Assembly (NCBI GenBank): GCA_000212915.1
Contig: CM001167.1
Coordinates: 2,224,780 to 2,288,779 of the forward strand
DNA length: 64,000 nucleotides
Origin: Bacteroides coprosuis DSM 18011
GTDB taxonomy: Bacteria; Bacteroidota; Bacteroidia; Bacteroidales; Bacteroidaceae
Reading direction: 5' to 3'
The position numbers were made by a program, and so were the translations under genes. Below, one piece after another: positions 18,985-27,776 of this stretch. Positions within the stretch are counted from its first letter, which is position 1. Each line of letters opens with the position of its first letter. The notes beneath the pieces were generated by a model that was given only the letters and a program-made list of their open reading frames with translations, ran no database searches and was not told where the DNA came from.

Positions 18985-20043
18985 TTATTTATAATTTATA
19001 TTTTCTTGAAGAAAAGTAATACCTATATTTCTATAGTTCCTTATATTTACATCAACTTTTATCCAATCAATGGTTTTATTCATAAGATTGACATCAAACT
19101 CAGCCTCTGTAGTTATTCTTTCTTCTAATCCCAATCTAGTCAACATTGTAAAGAAGCGATCATTCATACCTTCATTCTTCTTTGTTGATAACACTGCGAG
19201 AAATGGGGTGTGTGACAATATACAGAATACAACTCCATGAAATGAATTTGTAACTACAGCTTTTGAAGAATAAATCATCCTAATCCAACTCTCTATAGTT
19301 TCAGATTTACTGATACATATATTCTTAGGAAGATTTTGCTTTATATGCTTCAATTTGCCGTGAAGCATATATACAAAGTAGTTATCATTAGACTTCTTTG
19401 TCTTAGTAATATTAAATCTTTTGAGATATAGATCAATAGGTAATAATAATGTAGGATCAGGAACAACGATAGTGTCCTGCCGTCCCATATCTATAAACAG
19501 ATCCTGCCCTGTCTCCTCTCTCACGGAAATTGCATCAATACTAGCCACTATGGGTCTTACCATTTCTAACAAATTATTAGGATATTTAGTTACTCCAAAA
19601 CTCACCGCATAACACACACGCTTAGTGTTGTTGCTACCAAAATCCAAATAATAAGCAGTACTTTTTCCGTTTTCACCGTATTGAAGAAATGAAGGGTTGA
19701 GTACTTGGTCACTACCCGAAATCAATACATCAAAATCCTCACATTTTTGTCTAAGTTCTCTCTGAGTATAATATCGAGGAGTTGTATCTAGATGCTTAGC
19801 ACGAAATATCTTCATTTTATGCTCCTTATTAAGGAGATGAATAAATGCTCTAAGATTCAAGAACTTTCGATATCGCAAGAAAGTCCACACGTTGTTATCA
19901 AACTGCCGTGGTTTGTAGTTAATTATATGCACTTCACACCCCATCTGCTGCAGCACAGTCTGCAAGGCAAACACCTGCAAAATAGCCCCATAGTTGGTAG
20001 CCCAATGAAATGTTAATATTCCTATCTTCTTATTATTCTTCAT
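18985..20043 (-). CDS. Polysaccharide pyruvyltransferase family protein
   Basis: 352 residues. KIGILTFHWATNYGAILQVFAL is the N-terminal signature, with FDVLISGSDQVLNPSF and KAVVTNSFHGVVFCILSH further on (the conserved S-x-H near the C-terminus). Members add pyruvate ketals to polysaccharide sugars using phosphoenolpyruvate, though many are only named by homology. It overlaps the stop of the FrhB fragment by 4 bp. The FrhB-family and pyruvyltransferase pair is a recurring combination in Bacteroidota capsule loci, which suggests a joint role that is not yet defined. Confidence 0.88.
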   Translation of the reverse strand: MKNNKKIGILTFHWATNYGAILQVFALQTVLQQMGCEVHIINYKPRQFDNNVWTFLRYRKFLNLRAFIHLLNKEHKMKIFRAKHLDTTPRYYTQRELRQKCEDFDVLISGSDQVLNPSFLQYGENGKSTAYYLDFGSNNTKRVCYAVSFGVTKYPNNLLEMVRPIVASIDAISVREETGQDLFIDMGRQDTIVVPDPTLLLPIDLYLKRFNITKTKKSNDNYFVYMLHGKLKHIKQNLPKNICISKSETIESWIRMIYSSKAVVTNSFHGVVFCILSHTPFLAVLSTKKNEGMNDRFFTMLTRLGLEERITTEAEFDVNLMNKTIDWIKVDVNIRNYRNIGITFLQENINYK

Positions 20044-20582
20044 AATGATAGCCTCCTCTTTACAGCACGTATATAATGATTAAGTTTAGTTTTATTTTTT
20101 AGATTTATAAGCGCTTTTGGCATTTCTCTTTGATATAACTGTTCACCTCCAACCGACCAAGTATCTAAACTTTTCTTACGAGTAATTAAACGCTGCTTCT
20201 GTACTAATTTAAAGTCAAAGCTTATATTTTCTTTATCATGTCTTTTTGGAGGAACTATTACTCCTTTTTTCTTAGCTAATTTAACTCTATAAGCAAGCGC
20301 TTTATGTCGATGATTAAAACTTCCTTGTTGAGACTTCAAAAACTGATCAAAATTTAACTCTAGAACTTCTAAAACACTAGAATTAACACCTGTATCTATT
20401 ATATTTTTAGCTAGGTTAGAGCGAACTACTACTACGTTAGTCCCTCTTCCATCCTTAAAGTAAGGACTTAACCAAGCATCTCCTAAAGAGATATCTGCAA
20501 GTTCTGTTGTTACATCATCACAAAAATCGCAAGCATTGTTTTTAAACAATCCTGTACCCCACATATTTCCTAAACCTCTCAT
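20040..20582 (-). CDS. FrhB_FdhB C-terminal domain protein, lacking N-terminal half
   Basis: 180 residues that match only the C-terminal part of coenzyme F420 hydrogenase/dehydrogenase beta-subunit-like capsule proteins: NACDFCDDVTTELADISLGD and GRGTNVVVVRSN correspond to the CxxC and following strand of the family. The ferredoxin-like and N-terminal domains are missing. It starts with ATG overlapping the stop of a complete homologue (ATGA). It may be a shortened remnant of a second gene or a retained single-domain protein. Its frame is open and its junctions are tidy, so expression is plausible. Confidence 0.7.
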   Translation of the reverse strand: MRGLGNMWGTGLFKNNACDFCDDVTTELADISLGDAWLSPYFKDGRGTNVVVVRSNLAKNIIDTGVNSSVLEVLELNFDQFLKSQQGSFNHRHKALAYRVKLAKKKGVIVPPKRHDKENISFDFKLVQKQRLITRKKSLDTWSVGGEQLYQREMPKALINLKNKTKLNHYIRAVKRRLSL

Positions 20583-21763
20583 TTTTTATAATTCTTCTTT
20601 ATCAGTTCAAACAACCCCAATTTCTGGAGAATAGTCTTGACTAAACCTCTACATTTATATTTAAGAAACACAACTGTAGACATCTTCGTATATTTATCTA
20701 ATATCTTTAACGTATTATTTGAACCAACACTTTTATAAAAATCAGCACGTTTAACAGGTTTATCTACAGATCTAATTAACGCTGGATTATATTTATCAAT
20801 TTGAGACAACTCCATTTGTTTATAATATAGATTCAACTTATCTATAATAATTTTACCTTTATTTGTATTTACTAAAATACAGCTTATTCCTTTATCATCA
20901 TCTATTTCGGGTACTTCGTTTTGGATTCCCCAAAAATCACCGACAGTTATATCACTTCCACTAGTATAGTTTTTCGAACTACAATCATAACAAGATGGAC
21001 GCAAATATAAATCTTGTAAAAAACCTTTCATATAAAGATTTCTATTTAGAGGTTCTAAAATACTTTTCGCTTGATTTAAATTTTGAATATGCAAACTGAA
21101 TTTTTTCCATCCAAATGTTTTATCTCTGAATGAAATATATTTTATTCGATCTAATTTCGGAGAAGTTTCTTTAAGATAAGATTTCCATATACTAGGAGAA
21201 GGCACTCCATGACAAATAAAGTCCATTGTTAACAAATTCTTATATTCTTTTCTTAGAAAGAGTTTCAAGCCAGAAACTTGACAAGGTGTCCCAGTAAACA
21301 AAACTATTTTATCTCTTTTTAAAAGGGATTGGACTTTAGAAAAAGAATCTTTAATATCACTTTGAACATATTTAGATCCTCGGAAAACATCTAGACCCGA
21401 TAAAGACTCCGTATAATCATGGATTACATTCCATTCCTTATCGAATCTAGCTCCAAAAACAACTCCTTGTTGAGAGATAACATATTCAGCCAAAGCTGTA
21501 AAAACTCCTCCAGAGGAACTTTTTAAGCGAATAGTTTCATCTAGATTATAACAAGCATACGAAGATATTGGAGTAATCGATTCTCTTTCAACTAATTCTG
21601 GGCATACTTTTTCACACAATGAACACTCAATACATGTTTCATGATTGACAACAGGATACCAAAATCCCTCATTATCTACATTCATTGTAATAGATTGTTT
21701 AGGGCATATTTGCTCACAAGCTTTACAGCCACAGCACTCTTTTTTATCTTGTATATCAATCAT
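20579..21763 (-). CDS. FrhB_FdhB family iron-sulfur protein of capsule loci
   Basis: 394 residues. Two 4Fe-4S ferredoxin motifs lie in the first 60 residues (CCGCKACEQICP and CIECSLCEKVCP). They are followed by the FrhB_FdhB N-terminal domain (SSSGGVFTALAEYVI, FTGTPCQVSGLKLF, DFICHGVPSPSIW) and C-terminal domain (CYDCSSKN, SDITVGDFWG). Homologues in polysaccharide loci are linked to pyruvyltransferases; their reaction is not established, although the flavin/Fe-S fold implies a redox step on a sugar or cofactor. It overlaps the flippase gene by 4 bp. Confidence 0.88.
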   Translation of the reverse strand: MIDIQDKKECCGCKACEQICPKQSITMNVDNEGFWYPVVNHETCIECSLCEKVCPELVERESITPISSYACYNLDETIRLKSSSGGVFTALAEYVISQQGVVFGARFDKEWNVIHDYTESLSGLDVFRGSKYVQSDIKDSFSKVQSLLKRDKIVLFTGTPCQVSGLKLFLRKEYKNLLTMDFICHGVPSPSIWKSYLKETSPKLDRIKYISFRDKTFGWKKFSLHIQNLNQAKSILEPLNRNLYMKGFLQDLYLRPSCYDCSSKNYTSGSDITVGDFWGIQNEVPEIDDDKGISCILVNTNKGKIIIDKLNLYYKQMELSQIDKYNPALIRSVDKPVKRADFYKSVGSNNTLKILDKYTKMSTVVFLKYKCRGLVKTILQKLGLFELIKKNYKK

Positions 21764-23355
21764 TTTGCAAAATGTCTTATTTTATTTAATATAAAAGCTC
21801 TTTCCCCTTTTGTCATCCCTACAATAAAAATAGAACAAAGCACAGAAAATGAAGTTGCTAATGAAATCAACATTAATCTAAAAAAACTAATATTAAAAAG
21901 ACTCTTAATATAATAAGGCATAACAACTGATAATACTGTAACTAAAATGACAGGCAACAAAACTTGTTCTAAAAATTTATAGATAGATAGTTTAATCAAA
22001 TTCTTCAATATTAATAATCTACAAAACAAAGCTATAATAAGAACAATGATATTAATATAGAAAGGAACAATAGGATCTCCATATAATTTTAATCCAAAAA
22101 ACGAAAAAGGAACAATAAGCAATAATAGACCCCCTACTACACTTTGATAAACTTTAATCCTACCTGATGCTTGTGCTCCAGCCATAAGAGACCCTGAAAG
22201 ACAATCAATTAAAACAGCAACTAAAACTAACTTTGTAAATAAAGCTGCACTATTAGGAACTTCTCCTAACCATAAATTTAGAATATATTCCGTTTCAAAA
22301 AAAACAGGTAAACTTAAAAACAACAATAAATAATAAGAATATTTAGAGCTCTTATAAATAAGCGTGTACATATAATCGTAATCCTTAGAAGCATACGATT
22401 TTACAATTTGAGGGTTAACTGCTACTTGAAAGTTAGCAACAAACAGATGAATGGCTGCCCCTACTTGATAAGCAATTCCTCTAGCTGCATTCACTACGGG
22501 GCCAAAGAATACATTCAATAAAATATTTACTCCCTGATCCATACCTACACCAGCTAAGTTTCCCCATAAATTCCAGCCTGCATAACTAGATAGAATTTTA
22601 AATAAGGCTTTATCTTTCACCCACACATATTGACAACCTTCTAATTTAGCCTTACAGTAAATTCCGTAAATAACACGAATCACTACCGAAACTATAAGCA
22701 AGAGCACAGCATAAAGCTTTAATTTATCAAACGTTAGCCATTGTAAGATGAATACGATTAGCAATTTCAAAGAAACTTCTAGAATACTTATGTACGCAAA
22801 AACACCCATCCGTTCGTGGGCTATGATAGAAGCATTATAAGGTACACTCATTACAGTTACCATAAAAGAGAGGATAGCACATTGGTAAACCCAGTTTGCT
22901 GCTACCATTCTTTCGGTAGGTATCACTAAATGAGTATTGACAAACCACAACCCGATTGTTTCTGCTAAGACAAAAATGATCAAGGCTATTAAAGCATGAA
23001 TATTGATACTCATACTAAAAACACGGGCAAACTGAGCAAGATTCTTTTTACCCAATTCAAAAGATAAAAATCTCTGAGTAGCAGATGACATTGCTAAGTT
23101 CAAAAATGAGAATATTACAACAATTCCCCCTACCACATTAAAAATTCCGAAATCTTCAACACCTAATGTATTCAACACTACACGTGAAGTGTAAAGTGTT
23201 ACTAACATAGTAAGAATCATTCGGAAGTAAAGTAGCATCGTATTTTTTGCTATACGCTTATTATTGCTTGAAGTATCTGTCACCCTATCGTTTCTAAAAT
23301 TACAACTTAATACCTTTTTGGTCAGTATTCTCAACTGAACAAATAAACACTCCAC
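21760..23355 (-). CDS. wzx: Wzx-type lipopolysaccharide/capsule flippase
   Basis: 531 residues in the longest frame, with about 12-14 membrane segments. NNKRIAKNTMLLYFRM followed by SRVVLNTLGVEDFGIFNVVG is the usual start of Bacteroidota O-unit flippases. The first 25 residues are not family-like, and a GTG at about base 23,280 or the Met in AKNTMLL is a probable start. Wzx flips undecaprenyl-linked repeat units to the periplasm. It is the promoter-proximal gene of the capsule operon; no UpxY/UpxZ-like regulator precedes it. Confidence 0.9.
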   Translation of the reverse strand: MECLFVQLRILTKKVLSCNFRNDRVTDTSSNNKRIAKNTMLLYFRMILTMLVTLYTSRVVLNTLGVEDFGIFNVVGGIVVIFSFLNLAMSSATQRFLSFELGKKNLAQFARVFSMSINIHALIALIIFVLAETIGLWFVNTHLVIPTERMVAANWVYQCAILSFMVTVMSVPYNASIIAHERMGVFAYISILEVSLKLLIVFILQWLTFDKLKLYAVLLLIVSVVIRVIYGIYCKAKLEGCQYVWVKDKALFKILSSYAGWNLWGNLAGVGMDQGVNILLNVFFGPVVNAARGIAYQVGAAIHLFVANFQVAVNPQIVKSYASKDYDYMYTLIYKSSKYSYYLLLFLSLPVFFETEYILNLWLGEVPNSAALFTKLVLVAVLIDCLSGSLMAGAQASGRIKVYQSVVGGLLLLIVPFSFFGLKLYGDPIVPFYINIIVLIIALFCRLLILKNLIKLSIYKFLEQVLLPVILVTVLSVVMPYYIKSLFNISFFRLMLISLATSFSVLCSIFIVGMTKGERAFILNKIRHFAK

Positions 23356-23512
23356 CCCTCACAATGTTTAACAAAATTACTCTTTCAGAGAAAATAAAAT
23401 GGGTCATGAGTTTATGAGTCGTGCGGACTTGTTTATTCTTTTTTATAATTGGTCTTATCACCTAGCGATGCCTTTCTTACGAAAAGAACAAAACTAGGCT
23501 TTTTGAACTGCA

Positions 23513-23544
23513 CAAAATTAACGAAACTAAGGCAATATTGCAAA
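23513..23544 (-). promoter_or_regulatory. Probable capsule-operon promoter (Bacteroidota -33/-7 type)
   Basis: Read on the minus strand, TTTG at 23,541-23,544 is followed by exactly 20 bases and then TAATTTTG at 23,513-23,520. This matches the Bacteroidota primary-sigma consensus TTTG-N19..21-TAnnTTTG. It lies about 160-240 bp upstream of the flippase start, depending on which start is used. No flanking inverted repeats of the kind used for invertible capsule promoters were seen. Confidence 0.65.
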
Positions 23545-24784
23545 AAAATGTAAATCTATTTACTGTTAAATTTTTAAGATTATCTTATCCATTTGTCATT
23601 TAAGGGTTTGGATCTGAAATTTAGAGGTGAGGATCTATGCCGAACTGAACCCATCAAAAAATCTTGATACGCATCTTCCAAAACGTCAAAAAACGAGAAA
23701 TCTTATTTGTCTAAAAAATAGAATGCCGATATTCTGCCTAAAAGAGAAAATGAGGAGGAAGTCAAGAAACAGGGTAAAAACTAATAATTGTCTGAATATC
23801 AGCCTGTAAACAAGAAACAAAGCATCATCCGAGCCTTTATGATAAAAAAACTTAAAATGGGGGTTCACAGCCTTCATTTGGCCAGCAAAGAGAGACAATT
23901 CTTTTTTGGAGAAGAGAAAAATCGTTGCTTACTATTGCCACATATCGGCTTAAAAAACGATAAAAGACGCTCTGTTTTTACGAATAAGTCCGTATTTCCT
24001 AGAATAGGGCGTGTCCAAACGCATCCGCTTACCTTGCTCGCCCCCTCTTCTTCCCCCAAAGGCCAGGCAGTGGCTGAGCCTTTAACTCCTTTGGGGCGTG
24101 TAAATGGTGTACGCCACTCCTCCCTCTCTCAGCGAGGAAAGAACACAGTTTTGAGCCCTTTCCCTGCGTGGAACAGACTCACCAACTCCGAGGCTACCCA
24201 GAACAGCCGTACAGAGCTTCTTCGACTCAGAAAGTGCTATTTATGCTTCCACCCAGAGTTTCAGCTCCACACGTTCGAAATCGGACTAGAATCGCCCCTT
24301 TTTCACGGGCTGGACACGCTTCTGAGGTGATAGCAAGTTCAGAATCTACTTGTGTTAGGGATAAGATGTCTTCATCCTTTAAATCGCTTTAAAAGGGTTT
24401 GGGGAGGAAAGAGGAAGTCGGAATTATACCCCTTACGGACTTGTATCCCGTTTGAAAGGGTGTTGACTAAGCGATATAGACAGATAAGCAGAAGCAGGGT
24501 TTTACGAGCGTTTAGGCCTACATCTGCTAGACTCTATCGAGTAGGAGGAAACAGCCAGGAACACGGCTCTAAGGCAGCCAAAAGGGCAACGCAAACGAGG
24601 AGAAAGGACAGAGGAAGAAATACCAGGAGACGAACATAGAAAGCCAGGCTAAGAGGGCTAAAAGAGGAGAAAGGAGAAAACACAAAAGTCTTTACCCCAT
24701 CTACCGACAGAGTAAAGACTTTATAGGTTGCCAAAGCAACGTACTTTTAAGAATAAAACGGGGTTAACGGTTCCTTTTTGATTC
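23545..24784. other. Gene-poor 1.2-kb interval at the start of the accessory region
   Basis: Base composition changes from AT-rich to clearly more GC-rich between about 24,000 and 24,700. A plus-strand frame of 180 codons is open (23,788-24,330), but it has no family resemblance and reads low-complexity Pro/Ser/Leu segments. I take it as non-coding. The stretch 24,540-24,680 is purine-rich on the plus strand. No RNA gene is recognised. Confidence 0.45.
24685..24722. terminator. 11-bp inverted repeat, possible terminator
   Basis: AAAGTCTTTAC at 24,685-24,695 and its exact complement at 24,712-24,722 are separated by 16 bases. It lies 63 bp downstream of the stop of the minus-strand HTH-like gene, so it could end that transcript. 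No long T tract follows on either strand, so termination is not certain. Confidence 0.45.
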
Positions 24785-25171
24785 TTATAAATTAAAATGA
24801 TTCATGGAGTGCTTACACTTTATACTAAGTCGTAAGCGCAACAACCACCGAACCATAGCCTCATGAAACTCTTGTTCATGCTGCTGAAGTGGAGAACCTT
24901 CTGTGAGGTTTCGAAACACGCGTAGGGCTGGATTAGCCATCTGCCGCAACTCTTCCTCCGAACGGGCTGCCAATACATAACCGAGGTAAATGCCCATAAT
25001 CTCTTCTAATTTGAGACTCAGGGCAGCTTCCATTCTATAGATTTGGCGCTCGGGTATTTCATTATACTCAGCTGCCCGCTTATAATTGATGCGCAGGTCC
25101 ATCCGCATCCTATTCAAATCTTTGCCCACTCGGCGTGAGCTCCTGCCAATAAAAGTCTGGACTGTATCCAT
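24785..25171 (-). CDS. Small HTH-like protein, paralogue 1 of 3
   Basis: 128 residues, unknown function. The segment RVGKDLNRMRMDLRINYK, then EIPERQIYRMEAALSLKL, has the spacing of an XRE-like helix-turn-helix and lines up with the same region of the two following proteins (RKDLGY with KVSRMERGK; IREEKKL with SKNTLLRTE). A second conserved part (YLGYVLAARSEEELRQMANP, then FRNLTEGSPLQQHEQEFHEAM) is shared with paralogue 2. It is basic at both ends. It is probably a DNA-binding regulator of an accessory element, though this is inferred only from pattern and clustering. Confidence 0.6.
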   Translation of the reverse strand: MDTVQTFIGRSSRRVGKDLNRMRMDLRINYKRAAEYNEIPERQIYRMEAALSLKLEEIMGIYLGYVLAARSEEELRQMANPALRVFRNLTEGSPLQQHEQEFHEAMVRWLLRLRLSIKCKHSMNHFNL

Positions 25172-25322
25172 GTTTTCTTTTTAATAATTTCATCTATTTA
25201 CCTTGATAAATAGTTTTTTGTAATCAATACCCGTGTGGCAAAGGCTGAGAAGCTAGCTAGTTCTTCGGAGACACTTTGCCCTAGGGCTGGTTTGTTTTTT
25301 AAAGGTTTAAGTCCAAAAGAGA

Positions 25323-25367
25323 TTCTTTGAGATGCACCTCAAAGAAGAGAAGGTGTGTACCTTCTCT
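25323..25367. promoter_or_regulatory. Two adjoining hairpins between HTH-like genes 1 and 2
   Basis: TTCTTTGAG (25,323-25,331) pairs with CTCAAAGAA (25,338-25,346). Immediately after, AGAGAAGGT (25,346-25,354) pairs with ACCTTCTCT (25,359-25,367), followed by TTT. The two stems share base 25,346, so they abut. They lie in the 347-bp space between two minus-strand genes and may be a terminator or a leader structure. No other feature was seen in that space. Confidence 0.45.
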
Positions 25368-25518
25368 TTTCATCTCCTAAGGATTAAACGGCTCGATCAG
25401 TCTTGCATTTGAGTTGGACCGACAAGGAACCTGAAACCCGTCCAGTTTCCCCCTCTCTGACAGAGGAATCGAGCTACGAAAGGCCTTCCCAACAGATGCC
25501 TAAATACTTCATTCTTTT

Positions 25519-25914
25519 TTAACTTTCCGTTTTGTGTACGACTGCTGGCTCGGTGCCTATCAACTCTCTACGAAGCACATACAGTTTGTAAATCATCACT
25601 TTCTGAAACTGTGCTTGTAGCCGTGCAAGAGGCGTACCGTGGGTTATATCTTCAAACAGACACACCCAGGGACGAGCCATTTTCTCCATATCTTCGAGTC
25701 GATGAGCCAGCATCAAATAGTGGAGGTAGAAGGAAACAAAGTCTTTCCATACACCCTGTTTACCCCTTTCCATACGGGATACTTTACTCTTATCACGAAG
25801 AACCCGAATCTTTGGATCGGTTATGATATAGCCTAAATCTTTGCGCAACTGCCTAAAGCTTTTGCCTAGCTGCTGCATCGCCTTTCTAGTTAATTCATGA
25901 ACCCTTACATTCAT
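25519..25914 (-). CDS. Small HTH-like protein, paralogue 2 of 3
   Basis: 131 residues, unknown function. LGKSFRQLRKDLGYIITDPK and RDKSKVSRMERGKQGVWKDF form an XRE-like helix-turn-helix pattern: a first helix with QLRKDLG, then a recognition-like helix KVSRMERGK. The C-terminal half (YLMLAHRLEDMEKMARPW, then FEDITHGTPLARLQAQFQKVM) aligns with paralogue 1 (ELRQMANP and TEGSPLQQHEQEF). The protein is strongly basic. It lies on the same strand as its two relatives, separated by 347 and 401 bp. Confidence 0.6.
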   Translation of the reverse strand: MNVRVHELTRKAMQQLGKSFRQLRKDLGYIITDPKIRVLRDKSKVSRMERGKQGVWKDFVSFYLHYLMLAHRLEDMEKMARPWVCLFEDITHGTPLARLQAQFQKVMIYKLYVLRRELIGTEPAVVHKTES

Positions 25915-26315
25915 ACGAATTTCGGTTTTTAAGGTTTACACTGCGGAATAGAAGGAACCCATAGGCTCAACCCCTCTATTCCAGTTTGTTTAGGATACAC
26001 GATACCACTCTGTATCAGTGCTTTGCTCCTTGCGTCCAGAGCATTCCCCATCACAACTCGCTACTCCGATGTTGAAAGATGTCCAAAAACCCTCCATCAT
26101 CGTTTCACTCGCCCTATGAGGCTTTCCTACCCCTCTCTCCTGCTTCTTGGCACAACAAAGAGAGACGAAAGTAGAAGTTGGGAATATCCACCACTCTTGC
26201 AGCAACACTTCGTCAAGCGTCATCTGCACAAGGGTGAATATCAGTTCATTCATATATCTCTGAGGAACAATGAGAGTTTCCCCTTCATTTGTTTTCCAGA
26301 TTCCAACCGACCGAC
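25915..26315. other. 401-bp spacer between HTH-like genes 2 and 3
   Basis: Locally GC-richer than the genome around it. Open frames exist on both strands but overlap each other and show no family features. No promoter pair or strong hairpin was recognised. Confidence 0.4.
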
Positions 26316-26738
26316 TTACTTGTGCTTTCTCTCCTCTTCAATTTCTTGGAGGACTTTCTCCATCTTCAGGATGATAGATGCTTCAATCTCTTTGCGATAC
26401 AGTTCCATCCCAGGAACTTCGCACACATCAATCACCATATCCGTTAGCATGCTAGCCCAAATCTTATAATCGATGTCGAAAGATTTGTATGCTGCTACCT
26501 CCATCAACACCCGCATGGATGAGTTTATGGTGCAACACAAACCACATTCCGTTCTAAGAAGGGTATTTTTACTAATGCTGGTTGATTCTACCACAATCTC
26601 GCGAGTGAGTTTTTTCTCTTCACGAATGGTACGTATTTTATAACCTAGATAGCGCGATGTATGAGAAATTAGTTTTTCTCTTAGTTTTAGATTGATGTGG
26701 TTCATCTTATGAAAAATATTTAGTACGCTTTGAAGCAT
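26316..26738 (-). CDS. Small HTH-like protein, paralogue 3 of 3
   Basis: 140 residues, unknown function. TSRYLGYKIRTIREEKKLTR then STSISKNTLLRTECGL is the clearest helix-turn-helix of the three: IREEKKLTREIVV is typical of XRE helix 1-2 and SISKNTLLRTE of the recognition helix. The C-terminal part (YKIWASMLTDMVIDVCEVP, then a helical tail) is more divergent from the others. A good promoter lies 62 bp upstream. It is the promoter-proximal member of the row of three and may regulate the other two. This is inference. Confidence 0.62.
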   Translation of the reverse strand: MLQSVLNIFHKMNHINLKLREKLISHTSRYLGYKIRTIREEKKLTREIVVESTSISKNTLLRTECGLCCTINSSMRVLMEVAAYKSFDIDYKIWASMLTDMVIDVCEVPGMELYRKEIEASIILKMEKVLQEIEEERKHK

Positions 26739-26799
26739 AATTGATATAACTTTTATTAAAAAAGCAGTCCGTTAACCCCATTTTTTTTAAAAAAGTCTG

Positions 26800-26832
26800 C
26801 AAAGCTACATTTTAGGCCATCATATCTCCAAA
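26800..26832 (-). promoter_or_regulatory. Promoter of HTH-like gene 3
   Basis: On the minus strand TTTG (26,829-26,832), a 21-base spacer and TAGCTTTG (26,800-26,807) give a close match to the Bacteroidota -33/-7 consensus. The gene start is 62 bp downstream. A plus-strand TACTTTTG at 26,891-26,898 could be a divergent -7 box, but it has no well-placed -33 partner. Confidence 0.62.
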
Positions 26833-27109
26833 TATTTAGCACGTTATTTTTTCACCAATTTTGGGGTGCTAATCTAGATAGACTCCTCTGTACTTTTGCA
26901 CCCTAAAGGGTGATTTCTCTGATAATTGACAAAATAAAAAGAAACAAGTCTTAACTATTCTGTTAATCTATCCGAATAAATAGTTCATCCTATTCTCACA
27001 CAAGATGAAGGCCAAGGAGCCATTCATCTCTAAAACAAAACACTCGTTCTAGTCTGTCAAGAGGGAAAGCAGTTGGATTGATGAGAAAGATTGCAGAAAC
27101 AAAGCATCA

Positions 27110-27345
27110 CGATGTCGGTGTCAAAGCAATGCGATGTCGGTGTCAAAGTGATACGATGTCGGTGTCAAAGCATTGCGATGTCGGTGTCAAAGCATTGCGA
27201 TGTCGGTGTCAAAGCAATGCGATGTCGGTGTCAAAGCATTGCGATGTCGGTGTCAAAGCATTGCGATGTCGGTGTCAAAGTGATACGATGTCGGTGTCAA
27301 AGTGATACGATGTCGGTGTCAAAGTGATACGATGTCGGTGTCAAA
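27110..27345 (+). repeat. 22-bp tandem repeat, 11 copies
   Basis: The core CGATGTCGGTGTCAAA starts at 27,110, 27,132, 27,154 and every 22 bases up to 27,330. Each core is followed by G and then one of three 5-base linkers: CAATG, CATTG or TGATA (order CAATG, TGATA, CATTG, CATTG, CAATG, CATTG, CATTG, TGATA x3). The last copy runs into an A tract. Because 22 is not a multiple of three and the unit has no stop, the reading frames stay open, which creates false ORFs. The same unit occurs in inverted orientation at 56,858-56,892. Confidence 0.95.
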
Positions 27346-27410
27346 AAAAAGACCTCATTCCCGATATGGGCTAGAACAAAAAATGATGTTTCACTAAAAA
27401 ATGAAAGAAA

Positions 27411-27764
27411 ATGACGAATTCAATGTGTAGTTATTATGAAGAGCAAGAGAAGCTAGAGGCGTGGAAGGCACGCCTGGTGCAAGAGTTTGAGTTTACAGAA
27501 GAAGAGGGTGCTGACCACGTCAGTCGACTGATACAAATGTTGCAACACATGCGTAAGGAGGCCGTGATTTTGGCGTACCGACTAAAGACAGGTAAGTTTA
27601 CCATGGTATCGGCCACACTGATGAATTATGAGAGTTGGTTTAAATGCCCCTTTATCTATACCAAATTGCGAAATACCATCCCCTTTTGGAATTTTGAAAA
27701 GAAACACTGGAGCACCTTCGAGATGGAAAACTTTATGGATTGGAAAGCAGAATTTACACTTTAA
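27411..27764 (+). CDS. Small protein, probable WYL_2 / Sm-like SH3 beta-barrel family
   Basis: 117 residues. After a helical Glu-rich N-terminus (YYEEQEKLEAWKARLVQEFE) the second half reads ILAYRLKTGKFTMVSATLMN and IPFWNFEKKHWSTFEMENF. The spacing of YRLK-TG, a central loop and F-W-x(5)-KKHW-S-F resembles the small SH3-like proteins (DUF2693/WYL_2) common on Bacteroidota mobile elements, where the last strand reads like YYDLDKKAWRSF. The call is by pattern only. It is 12 bp upstream of the DUF4373 gene and surely co-transcribed with it. Confidence 0.55.
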   Translation: MTNSMCSYYEEQEKLEAWKARLVQEFEFTEEEGADHVSRLIQMLQHMRKEAVILAYRLKTGKFTMVSATLMNYESWFKCPFIYTKLRNTIPFWNFEKKHWSTFEMENFMDWKAEFTL

Positions 27765-27776
27765 TACAGAAATGCT

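Noticed and set aside
23380-23660. Invertible capsule promoter
   Set aside because: No inverted repeats of suitable length flank the promoter within the bases examined.
23788-24330. Plus-strand frame of 180 codons
   Set aside because: Low-complexity, no family features, located in a GC-richer patch where long chance frames are expected; other frames over the same bases are also open.
25990-26469. Overlapping frames between HTH-like genes 2 and 3
   Set aside because: They overlap on opposite strands, run into the coding sequence of the third HTH-like gene and show no conserved pattern.
27078-27327. Two overlapping plus-strand frames of 75-78 codons
   Set aside because: Both are translations of the 22-bp tandem repeat, which lacks stop codons and cycles through all three phases.
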